64,000 bases of DNA from positions 1,453,766 through 1,517,765 of the forward strand of contig JAESIW010000020.1 of NCBI GenBank assembly GCA_016802295.1, written 5' to 3'. Below the pieces are notes generated by a model that was given only the letters and a program-made list of their open reading frames with translations, did no database searches and was not told the origin of the DNA. Made by a program: the position numbers and the translations under genes. This DNA is from Brachionus rotundiformis. Lineage: Eukaryota; Rotifera; Eurotatoria; Ploima; Brachionidae. This document shows positions 21,538 through 33,048 of the stretch, piece after piece (positions within the stretch are counted from its first letter, which is position 1; every line of letters starts with the position of its first letter).

Positions 21538-24500
21538 TTAAACACTGGTCTCATGATTGATACCCAAATTGGCGGCTTTTCGAGGAGTTGTGTACGGTTT
21601 ATTCCTTGCCACAAATTTAGCACTGGTTCTTTCAATGGAATTTTTCTGCCAAACATTTGAACTCACACTAGAGCTTCTCTGACTACTCAGACCAAGTTGA
21701 TAAATTGAATTAGAGGTATATATGTCTTCATCACCCAAATAACTACTAACTATTACATTTGGATTAGTCACATGATTTACATTAAAGTTAGACTCATTTG
21801 AGGTGGTCACTACAGACGAAGTCAACGACCCGTTGCTCCTCCGCTTAACTTTGGCAATTGTTGCCACAGTTTCACCAGCAGTACCTGTATTGACCAGACA
21901 ATTATTGGACAACAAGTCGTCCAATTTGGACACATACTCCTCGATTATAACTTGGTCATTTCGGCTTTTTTCCTCGTAAGAATAAAAGCTCTTCTTGCTC
22001 TTTTTCGATCTGGATTCATAAATTTTTTGACTAGAGACCGTCGAGTCACTCAAGTCTTCGGAAACTGCCAAAGTTGGCCGCAAATCAGTCAATTTAGATT
22101 CATCTGTATTATCGCCTAAATTTCTAGCCACCATTGATTGGCTTTTCTTTGCCGAAAAAAGAGCATCACTAATAGACCTCTTGTGGTCATCTTCCTCTAT
22201 TGATTCCTCTTCCAGAATTGTGTTGGTGACATTTTTTTTTGTGCTATTCAACTCAGTGAAATTAAATCTTTCGTACATGTCTTCAATCTTGGGACACTGA
22301 TTTTTTTCCTCGTTTGGCTCAAAGTACCAATTGTTATCCTGGCTATTGGTCTCAGCCGAATTGGTTCCAGTTGACCCATCACTTTTTTGCTTTTCGTTTG
22401 TAAAACTGAACGAAAAGTTAAGCTCCAGAGAGAATAGATCTTCGCGACTCAGAACATAGAATGAAATTTCCAAAACTGAATAGATAAATAATGCCAGTGA
22501 AAGGAGATAAGTAAATGTCAAGTCGTGGTCAAGAATGGTTAAGCAACCGGCCAGCAAGCAAATGCATAAGAAAACTACCGATGAGAATAAAGAAAACTTT
22601 AGTTGTATGTGTGGTTTGTGCTGAGTGTCCATGATACTAGTTCGGTCAGAGTCAGAGTTAAATGAAGTATTTGACTCTGGATAAGCATCTTGGTTAAAGT
22701 TTACCACTATTTTTTGAGTTGAAGGATTGGTCTTAACCTCAATGCAATCATTTACATTAAGGTCCTTATTAATCAGCCAGTTCTTGCATAACTCTTTTTT
22801 GTCCTCGTGAATTTTGGAATCTTGCGGCTTAGACTCATAGTCCTCCATATCAAGATCCTTGACAATGCGTCTTAGAGTGGCCCAAATGAGACCAACAAGA
22901 ACCAACTGAACCAAAAAAATAAAACAAACTGGCAGTATAATGCTTCCTATGAGGATATTTGGCTCGTTTGTAAAGCAGACTGAATAAGGTACTTGGACAT
23001 AATCTCTTTTAGTTATTGATATTATTATGGACACCAGCAGCATTGGAATTCCGTAACCAATCATGTATAAATGCACAACTGGTTTTTTCACATATTCTTC
23101 TTCTTCTTGGTTCTCAGATGGCTTTTTAAGCTGAATATCATTATTGTTAAATATGAGGTTGAAATTACGCTTTTCTAGCACTCTAAGCTTAGAGTACAGA
23201 CACCAATAGTAGAGCAAATACCAAAGAAAAGAGGCAAGCATCAAATAGTGAGATCCTATTGCAGTTATTAGGCACAAATGGGGAATAAATATTTGTTTAA
23301 TGCCTACTACATAGAAAAAGATTAAAGATAGAACAGATATCCATTTGTTTATGATACAATGTTGGAACGATCTTGGCATCAGCAAGCTTTTTTTCATTAT
23401 TAGATAAATGATTATGTTAGCACATAGAATTAGAGTCGATACAATGGAAAAAAAGTAAATGACTTTGTGATCGAATAGAAGGTAGTTATTGCTCAAAATG
23501 GTGCGAATTTGAGCCATTACTGACTGATTGGTGGTCAAGTCTTCTTTTAAATTTATTCGGTAAAGTTTGGCATATTCGTCTATTAGGCTTATGATTTGTG
23601 TAAGATCAAGATTTTGTGGGTAAGAGTCGCTAACTTTGTCAAAGCTTGGAGAATGTCTGAGACCAATGAAATGAATATTGTGATTTTTAGCTGTAAGATT
23701 GCATTTAAGATGTGAAAAAAGAGCAAAGTTGGCCGTGTTTGGTGAGCTCAATAAGCTTTGAATGTCACATATTGCGTTAAAATTATTTTCTGTCCATTCT
23801 ATATGCGGACCATTGGTGTCATTCTTGATCATTCCATACAAAACTTGGTAGTTTTGAATCCTGAACCAATTATTGATTAATAAGCTTTTAAATTTTTTAA
23901 GTCGGTTCGAATTGGTCAAAAAATGTTTCTCATATATTTGGTCTATGGAAGAATCGTAATTTTTCAGAACTAGATTTTTGTTCATCAAGAGAACATTGTT
24001 ACTGGTTTTTGGTGTCGATGAGCTAATGTCAAAATATAATGAGTTTGTTTCGGTCAATAGTGAATTTTCAATAAAAATTTGGTCAAATAAATTTTTATCT
24101 TTTTCTATTTTTTTATTATTGAGACTTGAATTGTGTTTTTTTAATTCGGATTGTTTTTTTTCAACTTTTGAGTCGATTAGACCCAGAACTCGAAAGTACA
24201 AATCGGGCATTTTGATTTCAAGGCTGAGATTAAAATTGTTCGGTTGGTTAAAATTTGGTGCACTTATGAAACCAACTATTTGTGAGATAAGCTTGTCCGT
24301 GGATTCATTGAGCTCATTACTGTCCAGCAAGCGATTATAGTCGACCAGATTAATAAGGTCGTAATTTGACAAGTTTTTGTGCGTCTGATTTTGGATCACA
24401 CTTGGAAAAAGATGGTCATTTTCGAAAAATATGATCTCTAGTTTTTTTGACATTTGGTTGTATGAAGATAACATTTGAAAATCAAAGTCCACTCGAGGTG

Positions 24501-27500
24501 TCGCCTTCTCCTCGGTTTGGTCATCACATTTAAAATAAATTTGTTGAGTTAATCGATATCTATTGATTTTGCAGCTTAAACTAAATCAATTAGTTAATAC
24601 TCGAAATTTTTAAATATTTTTTTGTTTATAAATTATTTTGAACTCTTAAACAAAAAATTTGTGAATATTTATTTAGTTCAATTTTGATTTCTGAAAACAC
24701 CATGGACCAGATTTATTTAATTATTTAGAACAACATAATATTTTAAAAATTTTGTTTTTTTTTTAGTTATTTAAATATTCAATCACTTTTTTTATAATTT
24801 TGGATAATACCAATTTCACATTAAATAGATTTATTACTGTATTTTAATATTTTAATTAAAGGATACTGATCTTCTTTGTCTCTATTTTTATTTTATCAGA
24901 GTAATTTTTTTCTTATATTGCCTAAAACGTGTCAATAAATAAATTTCACTAATATTTCAAGACCAATATAAATTAATATTATATAAATCATTAAATTTTT
25001 ATTAATTAAAGTATCTTTTTTAATCTATTATTAATCGAGAGTAAGATAATCTAGTGAACCTATGATGTCTGTTCTCGTATAAAGATAAATTCTTATGATT
25101 AAAAAATGGCAAGTTGATCAGTTTCTGATTGAGAAGTGGTATAAGATTTTCCATATTAGGACAATTTTTACAATCAATGAAAATTTAGCGTATTTTAATT
25201 ACCGGAATGTATCTATTTAACCTATTTTGTAATCTACAATCCTTAAGTCAAACTGATACTGATAAAGATAGCCCATAGCATAAATAAGAGATAAAGAAAT
25301 TGTCTTTTTAGAGAGTGATTCGTGTCCAAGATTGAAATTTTTTAATTAATATGGAATGATCATAGCAGAAACCTAAATCTCATTAGTTTGTCTCTCTAAC
25401 CATTCAGAAAGTCCAGTTAAACTATAATAGATACAAGATTTGGTCAGCTGATGCAGCACCAAGTGTTTACCATATTGCATTTGCAGAACTATTTTCAAGT
25501 ACTCGTAAAGATAAAGTTATGAGTTTTTTTAAGTTATTTGTTGCATACTTTTATACCATTTTTCACAACACCATTTATAGAATAGTAATTAAGTTATCTG
25601 AAGACCAAGAAAATAAAAATAGGTTCTTGGTGAAACTAGATATTAAGATAAAACAACTGATATAAAGAATTTATTTGGACATTGTCTCAAATAGTGTGTT
25701 TATTACAGCATTGTTGTGACTTCTGAAGGCGATGTTAAGTTTGGTATCAAAAAAATCAAAGTATCTGAATATCGATTCAAAAAGAGTATTTTATTTAAGA
25801 AAATGTAATAACTTTCAAAGTTTTTTACACTTTTAATTCTATCAAATTTTCAATATAACGAAAGTAATAAATTCTGAAAAAATTGATATATTGATTTTTG
25901 ATACAAAACTTAACATCGCCCTTCTGAAATGATCAATTTATAATTTTATTTCCATGCTTTTAACACTAGAAAGCCCGAGGGGTTTTTAAACCCCTTTTTA
26001 AAAAATTTAAACTTGAATATTATCTCAAATAAATAAAGTTATCAAAAATTACTCAAAAAAACTTAAAATCAACTTGTAATACTTAAATTTTTTAATCATA
26101 TTTTAAATAAATTTTTTCTATTTCTTTTAATATTTTAATTTGAAATTTTTGTAATTAATCAGTCGGCCTTTCTAGTGTTAAATGAATTTCTCTCTCTAAT
26201 TATGATGATAATTTTAATGGTTATTTAATGTAAATTTAAATTAATTTAAACATTAAATAAGAATACAATAAGCGTAATAAACTAAATTTATATTTTAAAT
26301 TTATCTATATTAAACAAATCTTACTTATTTTTGCGATTGAAATAAACAGCTGGTGAGACCGAATACATGGCCAGATATGATGACAACAAATCACTCCGAA
26401 TATCCTCGTTTTTGTGAATACTCGTTAACACAATTTTCATAAGAACATTAAAAAAATACTTGCCAAACACCTGAATATCAGTTAATTTGGCTTGTTTAAG
26501 ATAAAACTCATTTAGCTTAGACAACATGTCATTTAAAAACATAAACTCATGTTTCCAAGCATTGGAACTAAGTATTCCAGTTTGATTTCTATCAACCAAA
26601 TCGATTAGATACTTTTGTATATTAAGTACGTCAAATTTGTTCAATGACTGTTTGGAGCTTGAGTTCTTCGATTGAATTGAAACTATTTGTCTTATAAACT
26701 CCTCCAAACTTATCTCTTTTTTACTTTTTTCCAAGCCTAACAGGTACTTGGTCAAATTGGACTCATAAAAACACAATGATAAATTCATAGAATCAGACCA
26801 TTGTCCATCCTGTTTGCATTCGAAGATGGCAAAAGCGGACGAATTTTTGCCAGAACATTTTTGGGTTATTTTCGAATTGGCCAATGTCCTTGGCCATTTA
26901 AAAATACCTTTATATGTTTGAGTAATAATCTCTGGACAATATGGAGACTTTTTCTTGGTCTCTTGGCTACTTGGTTCAATCACATTAAGCTGATGTCTAG
27001 TAAGAACTTTAATCTCGACTTGGCTAGTGTTTACATTCAATCTTTTTTCGTTTAAATTCAAATTAGCCACACACGAATATTTTCCACTATGCTGACCAGA
27101 TATGGTATTTGTAATTATAAGCTTGGACTCAATTAATTCATCAAGTTTAAATTTAGACTTATTTTCAACTATTTGAATTTGAGTTGGCGTATCCTTGGTA
27201 TAAAAGATAGTGGATATCATCAACTGAGTGTGGTCATTTAAAAACCATTTTATCTGTGATTTGTAAAAGTTGGCTGCTTTGGAACGAAATTTTCTCATTA
27301 GATTTATTTTTTTGAGTTTACATGTGAGCTCCAAAGTGTCACCTTCGATCAAAATTTGGTTCAATTCAGGCTCTATGGTGAACTCAAACTTTGAATTGTC
27401 AGTGCTCAATAGGGTTTGGTTGGACTGGCTGAATCTGTACTTGTTGTAAAGATCCCGGAAGCAACGGGACATAAGTGAGACACTGTTGACCAATTTGGTA

Positions 27501-28490
27501 ACATCGCACTCATTTGGTTTGTATATAACTACAGATATGTTGCGTTTGAACAGATACAGAATTGTTCTTAGCCATTTACAATCTATTGAAACAAGCTTGT
27601 CTGAATTTAAAGTTTGGTCACAGTTTATCTGCTCCAAATTGTTCATATATCTAATTAATTAATTCAATTTTTAATTTTTGTGTTTTTTTTTTAAGATAAA
27701 AACAAATATACATTTTTTCCAAATGACGGAATTTTTTGAGGAAATATTTTGGCGATGGACTCCTTAGATAGTTGTTTGATGAAATGTCCAGCACGCGCAA
27801 ATTGATCAAGTCCTCAAACCCATCGTCCAGCCTCAAGACCCTGAAGCGGTTGTTTGACAAATTACTTAAATAAATTTTTTTTATTTCAAATTTAACTAAA
27901 TTAATTAATTGTTAATTAAATGTATTCAAAAATATTTTATTTATTAATTAACTTTAAGTAATCAATACTTACAAACTGACTATTTGGTCCAAAGGAAAAT
28001 CATAAGAAAATAAATAGCTTATTGAATTTAAATTTTGACTGGAACAATCAACATAAATGTCGTACAATTGTCTGTTTTGTCTTTGGGGCAACTTGGTCGA
28101 CAAGTCATAAGAATAGTCATCATAGTCATAGGTTAAATTGAGGCTCCTTTTTTTCCTAAAGTTTTCTTCTGTCTCATGGTCATAGTCATCATTGGAATCA
28201 TAAATATGGTTTTCCTCATCTCCATTTTTTTCTTGTTTCTCACCAAAGACACATTTACACTGCAATGGACACTCGTACGGAGGCTTGTCCGATTTTGTAC
28301 GAGTGTCCTCTTGTTCATCATATGAATCATGGTAATAATCGTAATAGTAGTCATAGGAACTAGTCGAATCAGCATAGTCATAATTGGAAGTTTTTGAATA
28401 TCCCGAGTTATAGTTTGAGTTGGCCGCAAGTGCGGTATTAATTAAATAAATAGAAAAAATGCATTTAATTAGACATTTTATTAGATACAT
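21538..28490 (-). CDS. ADGRA: Adhesion G-protein-coupled receptor, ADGRA (GPR124/GPR125) group
   Basis: Exons on the minus strand 28490-27973, 27864-27712, 27650-26325 and 24559-21538 encode 1672 residues; phases agree at every junction. Order: signal peptide; a Tyr/Asp-rich linker (about 35-60); LRR N-cap cysteines (ECPLQCKC); a few leucine-rich repeats; LRR C-cap; Ig domain (LELTCKL ... SGKYSCVA); hormone-receptor domain with WP and QKCSG; a long GAIN-like region; seven helices from about residue 1030; and a serine-rich tail ending ETSV, a PDZ ligand like the ETTV of ADGRA2/3. The long third intracellular loop also fits this group. No canonical HL/T autoproteolysis site is visible next to helix 1. 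In vertebrates the group acts in Wnt/planar-polarity signalling; here that is inference. It is longer than human ADGRA3 (about 1320). Intron 3 (1.77 kb) carries two mobile elements. Confidence 0.9.
25719..25930. mobile_element. Foldback MITE-like element, family E, in the ADGRA intron
   Basis: A left arm beginning TTCTGAAGGCGATGTTAAG and a right arm ending CTTAACATCGCCCTTCTGAA are reverse complements over about 38 bases with few differences. About 130 bp of non-coding AT-rich DNA lies between. Target duplication not resolved. It lies about 35 bp before MITE family B copy 2. Confidence 0.7.
25964..26177. mobile_element. MITE family B, copy 2 (TTAA target site, piggyBac-like)
   Basis: A 214-bp element with inverted ends CACTAGAAAGCCCGA and TCGGCCTTTCTAGTG (14 of 15 positions pair), flanked by TTAA at 25960-25963 and 26178-26181. 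Near-identical to 10053-10265, with the better preserved left end. Non-coding. It lies in intron 3 of the ADGRA gene. Confidence 0.88.
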
Positions 28491-30277
28491 TTTGTCTGAA
28501 TGTTCATTATCTAATATAACTAAATTATAAAGTTATTTAGAATTTATTTTTTTAAATATGTCTACAGAAAATTTCACGGTCTGTTTAACTAAATTAGATA
28601 GTTTAAAGTTTACCAGGCGGAGTTTAGATTACCTGAATAACCAAGAATTTTATCTTTATATATGATTTTAGAGTTTGGTTAAGTGGTTAATGAAATTGTA
28701 TTTTTAGCAATAGCAAAATTGATGCTTTGAAGAATGGATTTTCAAAGTTCAAATTTCGTTTCTTTCTTTACTTAATCGCTTGGAATTCTTATTAATTATT
28801 GTATCATATAAAATTGCTTCCATTTGTAACAAATTAATTATAATTAGTAATTTTTAGTAAACAAAAAACGTGTCTTATTTGATCTATTAGTGGTATTTTT
28901 AGTAGTTTATTTGTTGTTTATGTTTTTATTTATCAAACAATTGTTCATAGATTTTTAGTGGGGCCATTTAAGCAATTTAAAATGAATTGATTACTCAATA
29001 CAATTTAAATTTAAAATTAATTATTTATTAAGATTTCTTATATTAAAATATAATAGTAAAATTTACAGGTATTTAGCTTTTGGGTATAATTTTTTAATAA
29101 GAGGTAAAAAGCTCTTTAAATGTATGCTTCATCATAGAAAATTTGTTTATAAAATAAAAAATGTTTTTAAAAATTTATCATTTTAAAAAATAAAAATGTC
29201 TAATAGAACATCAAAATAATTAACTTAAAATTTTTATAATTTAGAAAAAATGTATATCTTTTTTGAAAAACAAATGATTTATTCTCGTTGAAAAATTACC
29301 TGAATGAAAAATCTGTTGGTGAGGTAGACATTATTCGCACTGGAAAACAATGGTAAAGCTGTTGGATCTATTTTAGGTAAAGTTAGTCGAAGTCTTTACC
29401 AATGAAGCAAGAATGACGTCCAGCATAACAAATTCAACTCATTAGAGAACCCAATGACTGCAAATATGGCAAATATTTCAATTAAATTGGACCTTAAAAT
29501 CGAATCAAGCAATTTCATATAAAACAATGGGTTTACTTATTTTCACATTATTAGATCGATTTATTATGCAATTTTTATAATTTTTTATCTGTTTACGAAC
29601 TATATTCTATTATAATTATATCCTTTAAATTGAATAAAATTTTATTATATTTGTTTTTATTGAACCAGTTATCTAGTTTGAACGATGAGCATGATTTTTG
29701 AAATATTTCAAACAATAAATTTTCCAAACATTTTAAAATATAGCCTTATATAAAATGGTTTTCTAACCTTTAAGTTTATAGATATAAAAACATTTTCAAA
29801 AAGATAATATGATTTTACATTAAAAAAAAAGGAAAATTATATCAGATTTAATAATAAGAGTTTTTCAATTTAACAAAATTTTCACAATGCAAAAATGTGA
29901 ATATTAAAAAGCGATTCCACTTTATCTAACAAATAAACCTTTGTATATGTGAAAACGATAAGATATTAAATATGATTTAAAATTTTATAAACTCATAACA
30001 GTCATGAGTTTAGGATAAATACTCTTTGTATTTAGGATATCACTTAATAAAATGGTAAAGACAATCTTAATTTGCTTAATCTATGCAATGTCTGTCTATA
30101 AATCCTTAAGAAGCTATTTTTAACGCCATTTTCTTTAACTACCTAACTGGGTAAGGATGCAACTTGCCATTAGATACACTAAATTTATTGTAAATATCAA
30201 GCTAATTAATTTTTTTTTCGTGATTAAACAAAGGTTTATATTGATTAAATCTTATTCAAATCTTTTCATTTAGAAAT
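28491..30277. other. Gene-free region between divergent ADGRA and ZIP genes
   Basis: The 1.8 kb between two divergently transcribed genes has no supported reading frame. A slightly less AT-rich patch at about 29310-29500 is broken by stops and matches nothing I recognise. It presumably contains both promoters. Confidence 0.5.
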
Positions 30278-33048
30278 ATGAAAAGTCTTTTTGTTTTTTA
30301 TGCTTTGCTTTGCCTCTTTAATGAATGCATCTCATCAGATGGCTTTTATGAAAGATACCGCCAAATGTTTGGTCAAGAAAACTTAATTGAACCAACTAAT
30401 ATTGATAAAATTACCAATCAACTGTTCAATCAAATGGATTGTAGTAAATATTCAGGGATTAATTGCCATACGGTAATTTTTTTAACCAAAGTTTAATCCA
30501 TTTGTTTAAATAAAGGCTTATAAACTTTCCCAATATTTTTTTAAATAAGGACACTCTAAGCAAATGTTAATTAAAATTAATATAAACAATTTAAAAAAAT
30601 AAGCTCGTTAAATATTTTAAACAGATTTTGTAAAGTGTCTTTACTAAGAAATTCTTTAATATTTTTTTAATAACTACAAGTGTTTGAATAGTGAAAAATT
30701 AAGAGAAAATTCAATAATTGGAAATTTGATTACTTCAGAAGAACTTTCAAAGTATTCAGTAGTTGTTTTTTGCTATATATTAGATTTTAACAAATTTTGT
30801 CATGGTAATGCAAATTTACTTTTAAAATTTATCTAATATCTTTTCTTAAAGAAAATTCAACACCCAATTATGAAAAATGCTACAATTATATCACAATAAA
30901 TGGCACTCTTGATTCTAAAAGACTTCAATATCTTATTGAATTAAAAGTTTCAAAAGTTTATAAGACCACTGAATATTTTAATTCAACATATTTGTCAAAT
31001 TTTGATGACGTAAGTTCAATAGTTATCATTATTTTATTAATTAAATAGTTAAAAAATAAGTGTATAGATCCAGTTCAACTTATCAATAAGCATTCAATTG
31101 AAAACAACATTTTGAAGTCTAATATAGAAATAAATGCATTGTTTTCTGAGATTGTGTTTAAAATGTTTAACCGAATGAAGATTGGATGTAATTTGCCATA
31201 TCAGAATTGGTTTGTTGACCAGTTATTTGAAGAAAATTATGACCAAATGCAAATAGATGGTATTGACAAAATGTTAACTTTTTAAAAATTCAAATCTAAT
31301 TTGTTATTTTAGAATTTAGAAAATTGATGATAAAACTTGATTTATATTCGCCAGAAGTCAAAAACACAAAAAAGACACTCAAAGATAATTTAGAAGAATT
31401 TTTTTTGGAAATTTTTTCCGCATCTAGAAGATTAAAACGGAACACGCAAGAAAGTCTATATGAAAAAGTATATATTTTTTTACTTAAAATATCATTATTT
31501 AATTGAGTATTTGATTTTAGTGTTACTCACCTGAGAACCTTTTAGAAATATTTTCACTAGGAAACATATCAATATCAAAATTTGAGTTTCATAGCTTATG
31601 TCCTTCTCTAGTTTACATGATATCCAAATCTTTATGTAGTGCCAGGTCAAAGCAAGTCGAATATGTTTTAATAAGAGAAAGTTCTGCCACAGAGAGTAAT
31701 ATTTGGTAATAATAATAATTTTTGTTTTAAATTGACAGAAATTAAGAATATGGCTACGGATCTATTGCAATTATTATAGTGTCTCTTTTGGCTTTACTTG
31801 GAATAGTTTTGTTGCCATGTTTTAATAAATCAATTTATGATGATATTTTAATGGCTCTAACTTCACTTGCAATTGGAACTCTCTTGAGCGATGCAATGCT
31901 TCATATTTTACCAGAAGTAATCTTTAGAAATTGTTGTTATAAAAGTTGCTAGTTGAATTTTTTAAGGTTCTCGGAGTAGAAGAAGATGATGAAGGCAATC
32001 CAGATGTAATTAAAGTGCCAGACTTTGCAATTAAAATTTGTGGTGCATTATTTGGTAAGCTATTTTTAAAAATTAGCATTTGAAAATTTATTCTTTTAAA
32101 AATTAAAAGCTCTTTATATATTTTGGCTTTTGGAAATACTTGTTCACCATTTCTCTGGCAGATCAAATTCAAATGGGCATGGACACAGTCATGGCATTTA
32201 TATCGAAGACCAAGGTAAAAAAGAAGATCTTGAAAACAATTTTTTATGGTTTTTATAGTTTCGTTTATTTTGAAAGAAATACAAAATAATATGAATGTGG
32301 ATAATAGCGAAATACCAAAAACTAGTATAGAATCTGTTCTAGATCAGACTAACTCTAACCATCATCTCACAGGACGGCCAATAACCCAAAATCGACAAAA
32401 TTTTTGGTCTAACATTAAGAAAATTAAAGCAACAGGTTTTTTTCTCAAAAATGATAAAAATATTTAAAAGTAAACATTTTTTTAATGCATCATTCAAGGT
32501 TGGATGATACTTTTAGGTGATGCAATTCATAATTTTGCAGATGGTATGGCCGTAGGTGCATCATTTTCTCAATCAGTAAAGTTAGGTGTGTCGACAACAA
32601 TAGCTGTTATTTGTCATGAAGTCCCACATGAACTTGGTAGGCTTTTTACCATGTTTTGTTCATTTTTATATTTAGCTTAAAGGTAATTATGCTGTTTTGG
32701 TAAAGTGTGGCTTCAGTCATTTTCAAGCATTAATTTTCAATCTTTTATCAGCAAGTACTTGCCTGATAGGTTTTTATGTAGGAGCGTCGGTGTCTACAAA
32801 TCCAGAAGTGAGCAAATGGATCTTTACTTTAACAGCAGGGATGTTTATATACATTTCATTAGTAGATTTAGTAAATAAATAAATAATTTATTTATTAGTA
32901 TTAATCTAATTATTTTAATCAGCTTCCCTCGGTGATGTCCGGAAACCAGTGGAGCTGGAAAATGTTTTTTGTATGCAATGCAGCGATGATAATCGGATTT
33001 TTAATTATGTTTTTATTAGTTATTTTTGAAGATCATATTAAAATTTGA
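30278..33048 (+). CDS. SLC39A: ZIP-family zinc transporter, LIV-1 group (ZIP4/ZIP12-like)
   Basis: Thirteen exons (30278-30472, 30681-30804, 30852-31009, 31049-31259, 31313-31467, 31521-31695, 31747-31916, 31967-32054, 32110-32214, 32259-32435, 32499-32636, 32683-32870, 32923-33048) join in phase to 669 residues. It should move Zn2+ (or Fe/Mn) into the cytosol. A signal peptide and an ectodomain of about 330 residues come first, with a PAL-like motif (CPSL, about 308-311) before helix 1, as in ZIP4/ZIP12. Helix 1 region YGYGSIAI; a His-rich cytosolic loop GHGHSHG (448-454); helix 4 HNFADGMAVGASF (from 530); helix 5 HEVPHELGN (from 559), where most relatives have D instead of N. The total length matches ZIP4 (647) and ZIP12 (691). 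Most introns are about 40-65 nt; intron 1 is 208 nt. Confidence 0.93.
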
